Of a DNA stretch of 64,000 nt, positions 35,985 through 44,083 are shown one piece after another. The notes beneath the pieces were generated by a model. The model saw nothing but the letters and a program-made list of their open reading frames with translations. It was not told the origin of the DNA and searched no databases. This DNA comes from Aeriscardovia sp. (GTDB lineage: Bacteria > Actinomycetota > Actinomycetes > Actinomycetales > Bifidobacteriaceae), in NCBI GenBank assembly GCA_017413255.1, contig JAFPUC010000008.1, positions 62,001-126,000 on the forward strand, in the 5' to 3' direction. The number at the start of each line of letters is the position of its first letter. Within the stretch, counting starts at the first letter, position 1. The position numbers were made by a program, and so were the translations under genes.

Positions 35985-36371
35985 ATGGCAACTAGAAAGG
36001 TTATGCTTACCAGGCTTGAAGACGGAACCGTGGAAGCCCGCAGCCAAAGCGGGGCCAGAATGATTTTGGGCCACATGGAGGGGGTATTTGATCCGGGCGA
36101 AGTGGCACAGATCGCGCTGGCCGGATGCGCCATCCTCAGCTCTCGAAGGGAAACCGCGGGAGACGAAGTGAGGGCGGAAGTGTCCGGAGAATACAACGAA
36201 GAATCAAACCGCTTCGACTCTTTCAGCGAGACCCTTTTTATAAAGGGAGAAGAGGAGCCCGGGAAGCTGGAACAGGCCGTGCAGGATGCCATAAGGAAAA
36301 ACTGCACCATAGCCAGAACCTATGAACACGGGGCCAAAGTCCATGTCAACGTTGAAATAGAGAAAAAGTGA
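35985..36371 (+). CDS. OsmC/Ohr-family peroxiredoxin-like protein
   Basis: The 128 residues include two cysteines in OsmC positions: one in the helix ALAGCAILSSR and one near the end in KNCTIART, matching the thiol pair that reduces organic peroxides. Its length is a little below typical OsmC (about 140), with a short N-terminal beta strand region. It overlaps the next gene by 4 bases. The assignment is by motif; the true substrate is unknown. Confidence 0.72.
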   Translation: MATRKVMLTRLEDGTVEARSQSGARMILGHMEGVFDPGEVAQIALAGCAILSSRRETAGDEVRAEVSGEYNEESNRFDSFSETLFIKGEEEPGKLEQAVQDAIRKNCTIARTYEHGAKVHVNVEIEKK

Positions 36372-36646
36372 GCCTGGCTCCCCTTTTTAACCCCAAAAAA
36401 AGAAAACCGGATCCCAAGCCTGCCAGGGTAAATCTCAGGATTGTCATTTCGATAGGCTTAATCATATGGGGTCTGGCTTTCCTCTACGTAGCAATCGTAG
36501 AAGTGTGGATTAAGCAGATCTTGGCCGTCTATCCCCTCTTGATAACATGCTTCGGCCTGGTAATAGGGGTGCTTTTGATGCTTTGGGAAGTCGTGTACAG
36601 GGATAAGTATTACAGCAAGTCCGAGCGCAGGCACAAAAAGAACTGA
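36368..36646 (+). CDS. Small two-helix membrane protein, unknown function
   Basis: The 92 residues consist of a basic, proline-rich N-terminus, two hydrophobic helices (about 24-46 and 50-74) and a basic C-terminus rich in Tyr, Arg and Lys. The GTG start overlaps the OsmC-family stop by 4 bases, indicating coupling. Family not recognised; it resembles generic actinobacterial DUF-type membrane proteins. Its stop abuts the gpmA stop codon on the other strand with no space and no terminator. Confidence 0.7.
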   Translation: MSLAPLFNPKKRKPDPKPARVNLRIVISIGLIIWGLAFLYVAIVEVWIKQILAVYPLLITCFGLVIGVLLMLWEVVYRDKYYSKSERRHKKN

Positions 36647-37324
36647 CTAGAGCTCCAGATGCTTTTCAGATACGACTTCAAGATCGTGGTCGAGCTCAAA
36701 AAGCATGGGCTTGGCGGTAGGTAGGTTTAGCTGCTGAACTTCCTGGGCGCTCAAGTGGTTCAGCTTTTTTATGAGGGCGCGAAGGGAATTTCCGTGGGCG
36801 CAGACCATTACCAGCTTGTTTTCTACAAGCTGAGGCACGATTTGTTCGTACCAATAAGGTTCCAGTCGCTCCAACACATCCTTTAGAGATTCGGTTCTGG
36901 GTACAAATTCGTACTTAGGGTCTTTATCTTGGCTGTAAGGGCTTCCCTCTTCTATCGGGTTGGGGGGAGTGTCATAAGACCTTCTCCAGAGCATAAACTG
37001 CTCTTCTCCCACTTCTTTTCTTACTTCCTCCTTGTTGCGGCCCTGGAGAGCTCCGTAGTGTCTCTCATTTAATCTCCACGATCTTTTAACGTCTATCCAG
37101 CCTCTGCCTTCTACCTGCAGGCAGTAAAAAGCCGTAGCGATAGAGCGCTGGAGGAGGGAGGTGAATAGAAAATCGGGATAGAGGTCGTTGGCCTTGAGAA
37201 TTTCTCCGGCCTTTTTAGCCTCTTCTATGCCGTTTTCGCTGAGAGGTACATCAACCCATCCGGTAAACCTGTTTTCCAGGTTCCACTGGCTTTCTCCATG
37301 TCTCAAAAGAATTAATTCGTACAT
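36647..37324 (-). CDS. gpmA: 2,3-bisphosphoglycerate-dependent phosphoglycerate mutase
   Basis: Interconverts 3- and 2-phosphoglycerate in lower glycolysis. The 225 residues start LLRHGESQWN, containing the phospho-histidine, then RFTGWVDVPLS and ERHYGALQG, and end with the second His/Glu part CAHGNSLRAL. The length is typical of the dPGM class. It is adjacent to the menA-like gene with an 18-base gap. Confidence 0.96.
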   Translation of the reverse strand: MYELILLRHGESQWNLENRFTGWVDVPLSENGIEEAKKAGEILKANDLYPDFLFTSLLQRSIATAFYCLQVEGRGWIDVKRSWRLNERHYGALQGRNKEEVRKEVGEEQFMLWRRSYDTPPNPIEEGSPYSQDKDPKYEFVPRTESLKDVLERLEPYWYEQIVPQLVENKLVMVCAHGNSLRALIKKLNHLSAQEVQQLNLPTAKPMLFELDHDLEVVSEKHLEL

Positions 37325-37342
37325 GCTCCCATTCTATTTCTT

Positions 37343-38248
37343 TTATGCCAAGGCAACGGCAAGGAAGAAGCAGATGACCATGAGCCGGGAGGAAAGCAAC
37401 CTCATTCCGCTTTTCCAATGCCTTTTGGCCACGGCCCGGCAGGAAAAGAAGATGATGGCAAGATCGCAAACTGCATAGGGCGCCACCAGCCACGGAAGGC
37501 GGTAGTAGCCCAGGAGGAAAGAGAGGGAGAGGAGGGAAAAGAAGAGGAAAATCGGAAGGAAAAAGGCGTAGCTCGTTCCAAGACATACCGCCAAAGTTAT
37601 TTTGCCGTGCCTTTTATCTTCCTCTCTGTCTCGTAAATTGTTTAAGGCAAGGATTGACACGCTGCTTAGGCCAAAACAGATGGAAAGGATCGCAAATAGG
37701 GCAGAGTGGAAGTGTAAAAAGGAGCTCTGGGCTATAAGGTAGCCGCTTCCCATGGTGTCTACAAAACCAAAGAAGGTTAAGACAGAAATTTCGCCCAACG
37801 CCATATATCCGTAAGGCCTTTTTCCCCCTACGTAGAACCAACCCGCCAAAAAGCAGGCTACCCCAATTAGGAGGAACCAAAAGTTTTTTGCTACAGCGCA
37901 AGCTGCAATCCCGAAGGCTGCACATGCCAGCCCGCATATCCCGCAAGCGCAAAGAAGCTCTTTTTGTGTTACAAGTCCGGAGGCCAAAAGGCGGATTGGG
38001 CCGCGATTGTTCCCCTCGGGTTCTGTCCTCTTTTCATCAGTCCCCCTCACGCCATCTGAATAATCATTTGCGAAATTGGTAAAAAGCTGCATGAAAAGGG
38101 CGGTTAAAAGGCACAACAAGGCTTCTACATACCCTATGGGCCTGAAGGTTTTGCAATTTAAGCCTAAGTCTAAAAGAAAAGCTCCTATGACAGGGCAAAT
38201 TCCAGCTGGGAGCGTGCGTAATCTAGCCCCCAAAAGCCATTTGCGCAT
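37343..38248 (-). CDS. menA: UbiA-family prenyltransferase (MenA-like)
   Basis: The 301 residues contain eight or nine membrane helices and both aspartate-rich motifs: NFANDYSDGVRGTD (about 76-89) and LRDREEDKRHGK. MenA prenylates 1,4-dihydroxy-2-naphthoate for menaquinone. No other menaquinone gene is in the window, and bifidobacteria are generally not menaquinone producers, so the real acceptor may differ. A polyprenyl diphosphate synthase about 13 kb away could supply the donor. Transcribed just before gpmA. Confidence 0.83.
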   Translation of the reverse strand: MRKWLLGARLRTLPAGICPVIGAFLLDLGLNCKTFRPIGYVEALLCLLTALFMQLFTNFANDYSDGVRGTDEKRTEPEGNNRGPIRLLASGLVTQKELLCACGICGLACAAFGIAACAVAKNFWFLLIGVACFLAGWFYVGGKRPYGYMALGEISVLTFFGFVDTMGSGYLIAQSSFLHFHSALFAILSICFGLSSVSILALNNLRDREEDKRHGKITLAVCLGTSYAFFLPIFLFFSLLSLSFLLGYYRLPWLVAPYAVCDLAIIFFSCRAVAKRHWKSGMRLLSSRLMVICFFLAVALA

Positions 38249-38252
38249 TTTA

Positions 38253-39893
38253 TTACAGGGGTTTTACAAGGGGAAAAGTAATGGTATCGCGTATGGTAAG
38301 GCCCGTCATGGCTATAAGGAGCCTATCGATCCCCATGCCCATTCCCCCCGCAGGAGGCATTCCATAGCTCATGGCCTCCAAAAAATCTTCATCTACAAGC
38401 ATGGATTCTTCGTCGCCCATGTTAGCTTGCCTTGCCTGTTCAACCAGCCTCTTTCTTTGCACTACCGGATCGTTTAATTCGGAATAAGCCGTAGCCAATT
38501 CAAATCCCCTGACATATAGATCCCACTTTTCCGTCACCCCCGGCCTGGAAGGGGAAGACTTAGTGAGAGGGGAGGTGTCGGTGGGGAAGTTTGCTACGAA
38601 GGTAGGCTCCCAAAGCGTAGAAGGATCTTGGGTATAGAAGTTTTCCCAGATCTGCTCTACAAGCTTGCCGTGGTTGGTTACTGCCTCTTTTTCCAAGCCC
38701 AGCTGATCGCAAATTTTAGAAAGTTTTTCTATGGAGGTTTGCGGAGTTATTTCCTCGCCCAGTTTTTCAGAGAGGGAGGAGTAAAGATCCATCCATTTCC
38801 ACTTTCCTGCAAAGCTGTATTCGCTCCCATCCTTTAAAGTTACGGTTTCAGATCCGAATACATCTTCAGCCGCGCTCTTTATGAGGTATTCTGTCAACTC
38901 CGCCATGCTCTTATAAGTTCCAAAGGCCTGATAGGCCTCCAGGGCAGTAAATTCCGGGGCGTGAGTGGCATCTATGCCTTCATTCCTGAAGTTTCTATTG
39001 ATCTCAAAAACTTTTTCCACTCCCCCAACAAGAAGCCTTTTCAAGAAGAGTTCGGGAGCGATCCTGAGATACAGATCCATATCCAAGGCATTCATATGGG
39101 TTACGAAAGGCTTAGCTGAAGCTCCTCCATGAATAGTTTGAAGGAGCGGAGTTTCCGCCTCCATATACCCTTTTTGAGCAAAGCGGGAGCGAAGGGAAGA
39201 AAGGGTTTTAGATCTTACCTCAAAGGTTCGCTTTTCCTCTTTGCCCACTATTAAAGCCACATATGGCTTTCGCGTGCGCTGCTCGTCGGTAAGTTCCTTA
39301 TGCATTACAGGAAGAGGGCGAAGGGCCTTGGAAGCCATCTTCCAGCTTTTGGCCATAATGCTTAACTCTCCGGTATTGGAATTTACTATTTCCCCCTCTG
39401 CGAACAAAAAGTCCCCAATATCGGCCATTTGTTTGAAGGAAGAAAGGGACTGCGCACCTACTTCTTTCTTGGAAATCATGATTTGAAGGGAATTAAATTC
39501 GCCGTCTTGAAGCTCTACAAAGCAAAGACCCCCGGCATTACGGATGAATACAGCCCTCCCCGCCACGCCTGCGTTTTGCCCGCTTTTCTCTCCCTTCTCC
39601 ATTTTTCCGGCCCATTTTTCGCGGATTTCTTTTATGGAGGAAGTTATGGGCAGTTCTACGGGATAAGGGTTAATCCCTTCATCAAGCATTTGGTCCCTTT
39701 TGGCAATTCTTACCAAGGTCTGCTCAGGGAAGGAAACTTGGCCGAAATCTTTCAGTCCCCGGGCGGAAATTTCTTCAACCCCTTCCCCCTCTTTTACCCA
39801 GCGGTCTACAGCTTCCTCTTCTTCCATCAGCTTTTCAGCTTTGTCCAAGGGAAGCAGTTGCGAAGCTGTGTTTTCTCTATTTTCTTCTGACAT
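38253..39893 (-). CDS. lysS: Lysyl-tRNA synthetase (class II)
   Basis: Charges tRNA-Lys. An OB-fold anticodon domain (about 65-185) is followed by the class II core with motif 2 FRNEGIDATHAPEFT and motif 3 GMGIDRLLIAMTG. I start at ATG 39893 (546 residues), because the family N-terminus begins here and a TATACT box ends 7 bases upstream with no Shine-Dalgarno, predicting a leaderless message. An ATG 14 codons upstream stays in frame, but would lie upstream of the -10 box and also has no ribosome site. Confidence 0.94.
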   Translation of the reverse strand: MSEENRENTASQLLPLDKAEKLMEEEEAVDRWVKEGEGVEEISARGLKDFGQVSFPEQTLVRIAKRDQMLDEGINPYPVELPITSSIKEIREKWAGKMEKGEKSGQNAGVAGRAVFIRNAGGLCFVELQDGEFNSLQIMISKKEVGAQSLSSFKQMADIGDFLFAEGEIVNSNTGELSIMAKSWKMASKALRPLPVMHKELTDEQRTRKPYVALIVGKEEKRTFEVRSKTLSSLRSRFAQKGYMEAETPLLQTIHGGASAKPFVTHMNALDMDLYLRIAPELFLKRLLVGGVEKVFEINRNFRNEGIDATHAPEFTALEAYQAFGTYKSMAELTEYLIKSAAEDVFGSETVTLKDGSEYSFAGKWKWMDLYSSLSEKLGEEITPQTSIEKLSKICDQLGLEKEAVTNHGKLVEQIWENFYTQDPSTLWEPTFVANFPTDTSPLTKSSPSRPGVTEKWDLYVRGFELATAYSELNDPVVQRKRLVEQARQANMGDEESMLVDEDFLEAMSYGMPPAGGMGMGIDRLLIAMTGLTIRDTITFPLVKPL

Positions 39894-39906
39894 ACAATAC
39901 AGTATA
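39894..39906 (-). promoter_or_regulatory. -10 box immediately upstream of the lysS ATG
   Basis: On the minus strand, TATACT (39901-39906) is followed by seven bases and then the ATG, placing the expected transcription start at the start codon. The -35 is weak. Confidence 0.5.
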
Positions 39907-40001
39907 AAAAATAAGGCAGTCGGCAAGGTGGACATTCAAAGAAGAGTGTTTAAAGGAGACTAGAATAGCCTATGATAACGACGTTTTAGAAAGCAAGAGC
40001 G

Positions 40002-40649
40002 ATGGAACCGATCCTCTCTTCAAAAGGACGCTACAAGCGCATGATGGAAGAGACTATGACGCCTGCCAACATAGTCACGTATGTGCGAATTCTAATGGTG
40101 ATAGCCATCGTTATTTTGCTAGCATTTGCAGGGCCTGCCAAAAGTAACACCGAAAGGTGGGTTGCTGCGGCGCTGTTTATAATCGCCGCCAGCACCGATA
40201 AGGTAGACGGATACCTGGCCAGAAGCCGAAATCAGGTTACAACTTTGGGGAAGCTTCTCGACCCGGTGGCAGACAAACTCCTCATATGTTCCTGCCTCAT
40301 AGTCCTTTCCTGCTTTGGAACCTTATGGTGGTGGGTCACAATCCTGTTTCTCGTTAGGGAAGTGTGGATTACGATTCTTAGAATTTATGCCAAGAGAAGG
40401 TACGGCATAGTGGCTGCCGCCGACCTTTTGGGAAAGCTTAAAACCGTATTTGAATGCGTGGCCATAGGCATGATTCTTTCACCGCTATGGGCGATCCAAA
40501 GAATGCCTGAAATCTTGGCCATTTCGTATTACTACTTAATGATGGCCATCTTGGGAATTGCTTTAGGCCTTTGTTATGCTTCAGGAGTTAGTTATACGGT
40601 CTCCATTTTTTCGCAAATGAGGAAGGCTTCGCGTGCCTCTAGAAAATAA
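40002..40649 (+). CDS. pgsA: CDP-diacylglycerol-glycerol-3-phosphate 3-phosphatidyltransferase
   Basis: Makes phosphatidylglycerophosphate, the first committed step to phosphatidylglycerol. The 215 residues have four or five membrane helices; the CDP-alcohol phosphotransferase motif D(x)2DG(x)2AR(x)8G(x)3D(x)3D is seen as DKVDGYLARSR...LGKLLDPVADK. The start used is ATG 40002; a TATGAT -10 (39971-39976) lies upstream. ATG 40041 is another option because the conserved part begins at MTPANIVTYVR. In actinobacteria pgsA often precedes cinA, as here. Confidence 0.93.
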   Translation: MEPILSSKGRYKRMMEETMTPANIVTYVRILMVIAIVILLAFAGPAKSNTERWVAAALFIIAASTDKVDGYLARSRNQVTTLGKLLDPVADKLLICSCLIVLSCFGTLWWWVTILFLVREVWITILRIYAKRRYGIVAAADLLGKLKTVFECVAIGMILSPLWAIQRMPEILAISYYYLMMAILGIALGLCYASGVSYTVSIFSQMRKASRASRK

Positions 40650-41136
40650 GGATGCTGAAAAAATCCTGGAAATATGCTACCGCCTAGGATGGCACATCGC
40701 TTGCGCAGAGAGCCTGACAGGCGGCCTTTTGGCGGATGCCTTCGTATCGGTTCCGGGGGCAAGCAAAAGCTTTGTGGGGTCACTGGTAATTTACAACTCT
40801 TTAGAAAAAGAAAAAATCTTGGGAGTTGATAAAAACATTATTGATAAAAAGGGAGCGGTGGAAGAAAAGGTAGCTCTCCAAATGGCCAAGGGCGCTGGGC
40901 GTATCTTCTCCTCTTCCGCCCCCCTTCTTCTTCTTTCCACTACCGGAGTAGCGGGCCCTTCTTCAGACGGCTTTAAGCCCGTTGGAACGGTTTGCTGTGC
41001 TGTCGTTTCCCCCGCCCGCTCTCCCCTTCTTCAAACCTTTCACTTTTCCGGAAGGAGAGAAGAAATAAGAAAGTCTACAATTTCTGCGATTCTTAGATCG
41101 ACTTTAGGTATTCTTTTGCATTTGCCGTTGAAATAA
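40633..41136 (+). CDS. pncC: CinA C-terminal domain protein (nicotinamide-nucleotide amidohydrolase)
   Basis: The 167 residues equal the stand-alone CinA/PncC amidase domain, which deamidates NMN to NaMN. The signature CAESLTGGLLADAFV and the TGVAGPSSDGFKPVGTVC block are visible. The MoCF-like N-terminal half of full CinA is absent, as in many actinobacteria. The GTG start overlaps pgsA by 17 bases. It belongs to the pgsA-pncC-clgR-recA run. Confidence 0.93.
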   Translation: MPLENKDAEKILEICYRLGWHIACAESLTGGLLADAFVSVPGASKSFVGSLVIYNSLEKEKILGVDKNIIDKKGAVEEKVALQMAKGAGRIFSSSAPLLLLSTTGVAGPSSDGFKPVGTVCCAVVSPARSPLLQTFHFSGRREEIRKSTISAILRSTLGILLHLPLK

Positions 41137-41214
41137 TTACCGAGTGATAAATGTTTAAGAATAAAAAATTCGACCCGTCTTTGACGGAAGTATTTTTAGG
41201 CTGAAAGGAGAGTA

Positions 41215-41697
41215 ATGGCTAATTTACCCGAACAGGAAGCTTCTCCCTTGACTCCCTCTCAAGCTACTGCTGTCAGGCTGTATAGAAAACAGCTTGATCT
41301 AGCTCAGCAGCTCAGAAGGCAATATGAGGAGAGAAAATCTCTTGCCGGTCGAGAGTCTATGAGGCCTATGCAGAAGCGTCTGATGAGAAGTTCCGCCAAT
41401 GGTGCGGCAATAGGAAACGGAATACTATTCCGCGAAGTCCTCGGGGAGGTTATCCGTTCCCTGCGCACGGAAAGAAAGGAAACGCTGCACGACATAGCTG
41501 AAAAAACCGGAGTATCTTTGGGGTACCTCTCCGAAGTGGAAAGGGGCAAAAAGGAAGCGAGCAGCGAAGTGATGGAATCTATTTCCCTGGCGCTGGGCCT
41601 CAGGCTTAGCGACACTTTAAGGCTCGTGGCCACGGCGTTGGATCTCAATGAAACCGATAGGCGCGAGGTTCTGAAGAGCGGGATGCTGCGTAAGTAA
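41215..41697 (+). CDS. clgR: ClgR-type XRE-family transcriptional regulator
   Basis: The 160 residues hold a helix-turn-helix of the Cro/C1 type (about 80-140; GVSLGYLSEVERGKKEASSE), preceded by a polar segment of some 70 residues. In actinobacteria ClgR between cinA/pgsA and recA activates clp protease and stress genes. AGGAGAG lies 5 bases before the ATG. The polar N-terminal extension is longer than in mycobacterial ClgR (about 110 residues). Confidence 0.87.
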   Translation: MANLPEQEASPLTPSQATAVRLYRKQLDLAQQLRRQYEERKSLAGRESMRPMQKRLMRSSANGAAIGNGILFREVLGEVIRSLRTERKETLHDIAEKTGVSLGYLSEVERGKKEASSEVMESISLALGLRLSDTLRLVATALDLNETDRREVLKSGMLRK

Positions 41698-41772
41698 TCT
41701 GTTTCTTTCGCATGCTAAAATTAACTCTCAAATAATTTTTGGCAGAGTATTTTCTAGACTTCAGGAAGTTTT

Positions 41773-42813
41773 ATGCCCTCTAAAGAAAAAGACGAAGAGA
41801 CAGAAAAAGAAATGGGAGCGCGTTCCCAACAGGCGGCCGCTCTAAATAATGCGCTAAGTCAAGTAGAAAAGAGTTTCGGGAAGGGAGCTGTGATGCGGCT
41901 GGGAGACAGGCCTCAGTTGGATGTAAAAGCCATCTCCACAGGTTCTCTTCCCCTGGATCTCGCTCTTGGAGTGGGAGGGCTGCCCCGAGGTAGAGTGGTA
42001 GAGATTTACGGCCCCGAATCTTCCGGAAAAACCACCCTCGCCCTGGAAGCTATTGCCAACGCGCAAAAAGCCGGGGGCCAGGCGGCATTTATCGATGCGG
42101 AGCATGCAATAGACCCCGAATACGCAAGAAATCTCGGAGTAGATATTGATTCTCTCGTTGTCGCCCAGCCTGACTCAGGAGAGCAGGCTTTAGATATTGC
42201 CGACATGCTGATAAGAAGTGGCGCCCTTGACATCATAGTCATAGATTCGGTAGCAGCCCTCGTCCCCAAGGCGGAAATCGATGGAGACATGGGAGACAGC
42301 CATGTAGGACTTCAGGCCAGGCTCATGAGCCAAGCCCTCCGAAAGCTCACATCAGTTTTGGATAAAACCGGAACTACTGCTATTTTCATAAATCAGCTGC
42401 GCGAAAAGATAGGCGTAATGTTTGGAAATCCTGAGACCACCACGGGGGGGAATGCCTTAAAGTACTACTCTTCAGTGAGACTCGACATCCGAAGGATTGA
42501 AACACTAAAAAACAGCTCCGGAAATCCGATGGGAAACAGGGTAAGGGTGAAAGTGGCAAAAAACAAGGTAGCCCCGCCCTTTAGAACTGCAGAGTTCGAT
42601 ATCCTCTATGGAAAAGGAATCTCTCAGGAGGGATCGGTTTTGGACATGGGAGTAGAAAAGGGAATTGTCACCAAGTCCGGCTCGTGGTTCACCTACCAAG
42701 GCCAGCAGCTGGGCCAGGGCAAGGAAAACGCCCGATCTTTTTTGGAAAGCCATAAGGAACTTACTTCCCAAATAGAAGAGGAAATAAAAGCGAGCTTCGA
42801 AGTGTCGCAATGA
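41773..42813 (+). CDS. recA: Recombinase RecA
   Basis: Central homologous recombination and SOS protein. The 346 residues have Walker [30 protein letters not shown] (in parts), loop L2 [18 protein letters not shown] and QLGQGKENA. The first 20 residues are a charged extension. Ribosome site CAGGAAG upstream of the ATG. The stop overlaps recX by 4 bases. I found no actinobacterial LexA box upstream. Confidence 0.98.
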   Translation: MPSKEKDEETEKEMGARSQQAAALNNALSQVEKSFGKGAVMRLGDRPQLDVKAISTGSLPLDLALGVGGLPRGRVVEIYGPESSGKTTLALEAIANAQKAGGQAAFIDAEHAIDPEYARNLGVDIDSLVVAQPDSGEQALDIADMLIRSGALDIIVIDSVAALVPKAEIDGDMGDSHVGLQARLMSQALRKLTSVLDKTGTTAIFINQLREKIGVMFGNPETTTGGNALKYYSSVRLDIRRIETLKNSSGNPMGNRVRVKVAKNKVAPPFRTAEFDILYGKGISQEGSVLDMGVEKGIVTKSGSWFTYQGQQLGQGKENARSFLESHKELTSQIEEEIKASFEVSQ

Positions 42814-43331
42814 TAGACAGCTCGCAATTTCTTAAAGATCACGCCCCTAAATTTCCGAAGGCATCTCCAAAAAATGAACCCTCCCTCCGTTCAGAGGCCT
42901 ATAAGTTTGCCCTAAGATCCCTTTCGGCGGCCGGGGCGAGTGAAAAACGGCTTAAAGAGAGGATGAAAAGGAAGGGATTTTCGCAAGAAGAGGCGGAAAA
43001 CTCCGTGCAAAGCCTAAAAGCCATGGGCTTCTTAAATGATAAAGACCTGGCAAGGCAGATTGTCCAAAAGTCTACAAGGGCTATGGAGGGAGAATCTCTT
43101 ATACGCCTCAGGCTTTTAAAGGCTGGAATCGGCGAAGAAGATGCAATGAAAGCCATAGAGGAAGGCAGGGGGGAAATAGAAGAGGGAGAGGAGAGGTTCT
43201 CCCTGTTTTTAAAGGAAGAATCCGGATCCGATTTTCAAAAGGCTCTAAAGCTTTGCAAGAAAAAAGGCCAGCCTTTGAGGCTGGCCATGAAGATTGGGGC
43301 TTCCTATACCCCGGGTTCTGTCACGCCTTGA
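42810..43331 (+). CDS. recX: RecX, regulator of RecA, whose 3' end overlaps antisense rnpB
   Basis: RecX limits RecA filaments. The 173-residue helical protein has the family repeat pattern ([32 protein letters not shown]). It starts 4 bases inside recA. The last 20 or so residues look unlike RecX, because here the frame reads through the antisense of the RNase P RNA terminator (43257-43286) and 3' end. The effective RecX core probably finishes near residue 145. Confidence 0.85.
   Translation: MIDSSQFLKDHAPKFPKASPKNEPSLRSEAYKFALRSLSAAGASEKRLKERMKRKGFSQEEAENSVQSLKAMGFLNDKDLARQIVQKSTRAMEGESLIRLRLLKAGIGEEDAMKAIEEGRGEIEEGEERFSLFLKEESGSDFQKALKLCKKKGQPLRLAMKIGASYTPGSVTP
43257..43286 (-). terminator. 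Intrinsic terminator of rnpB, inside recX
   Basis: An 8-bp stem GGCCAGCC/GGCTGGCC (43266-43286) is followed on the minus strand by a T-rich run. It lies wholly within the recX reading frame. Confidence 0.9.
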
Positions 43332-43645
43332 AACGAGGCGCGGGTGGCTATCCATCTAGTTTGCCTGTTGCCAGGCAAATCAAGCGATCTACCCGGATGC
43401 GAAGCGAGCAACTTCAATGCATCCTACTTGATCTTGCTCCCGATGAGGTTTGCCTGCGGCCTTTGTTACCAAAGTGTCCGGTGGTCTCTTACACCGCCTT
43501 TTCGCCCTTACCCCCGACAGGGGGCGGTATGTTTTCTGTTGCGCTTTCTCTCAGGTTTCCCTGGGCGGGCGTTACCCGCCATCGCGCTCTATGGAGCCCG
43601 GAAGTTCCTCGTGGGTCTATCCACGCAGCCACCCGGAAGCCCTTA
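43297..43645 (-). ncRNA. rnpB: RNase P RNA (bacterial type A)
   Basis: On the minus strand the conserved core is read directly: GAGGAACTTCCGGGCTCCATAG near the 5' side (shown here in part), AGAGAAAGCGCAACAGA, GGTAAGGGCGAAA-like and GGTGTAAGAGACCACCG segments, GCAAACCTCATCGGGAGCAA, and ACAGAACCCGGGGTATAGG at the 3' end. P1 pairs GGGCTTCC (5', at 43635-43642) with GGAAGCCC (3', 43297-43304). It cleaves pre-tRNA 5' leaders. Length about 349 bases. The 3' 35 bases overlap recX on the opposite strand. Confidence 0.97.
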
Positions 43646-43650
43646 AATCC

Positions 43651-43659
43651 ATAGTATCA
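43651..43659 (-). promoter_or_regulatory. Extended -10 promoter of rnpB
   Basis: TGATACTAT on the minus strand (TGn plus TACTAT) ends about 7 bases before the P1 5' strand, in agreement with the inferred RNA start near 43644. Confidence 0.65.
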
Positions 43660-43714
43660 AATAACGTCTTTGTATGAGAAACTTAAAGTAAAGGAACAGG
43701 ATTGGTGAAGGCGT

Positions 43715-43972
43715 GTGAAGAGGGAAGTTAGGAGCAGGCAAGATCCGGTTTCCGAAAGATTTAAAGAAGGAATCGGTAGGAAACTGGTAGCAGCCAAATC
43801 CGCTTTCAATGCGCAAAGAAATGCACTAGAAACTGCCCAATCTGACCTGTTTGAAAGAGCCTGTAATCAGAAAACAGGAAGCAGCCGCATAAAAGGAGCG
43901 CAAGGCATAAGCGGTCTTAAGAATGCTGTTTATAAAATGGATTCTTTAGGCCGTGGCTTTTCTTGTTTGTAG
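43715..43972 (+). pseudogene. Probable relic of the ribosome hibernation factor gene (hpf)
   Basis: An 85-codon frame between rnpB and secA, where bifidobacteria normally carry hpf. It starts at GTG with weak context. The pattern VSERFKEGIGRKL resembles the first helix of HPF and NAVYKMDSLGRGF resembles its last, but the middle is unrecognisable and the C-terminal dimerisation domain is lacking. It may instead be a fast-evolving short protein. Nothing else is seen in 43973-44083 except the secA ribosome site. Confidence 0.35.
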
Positions 43973-44083
43973 ATGGAAAACGGCCACCGTCAACGTTTGG
44001 GAGGCATGCCAAAATCTGACGGGCGCCAGATGGAAAACAACCAAATCTTATAGGCATGGAAATATGAAAAGGAGTGCTCAGCC

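Noticed and set aside
41698-41772. LexA (SOS) box before recA
   Set aside because: No match to the GAAC-N4-GTTC type operator of actinobacteria could be found; SOS control cannot be claimed from this region.
43253-43677. Several open frames of 75-133 codons on the plus strand
   Set aside because: They lie over the RNase P RNA gene on the opposite strand; their sequence is that of the structured RNA, not protein.
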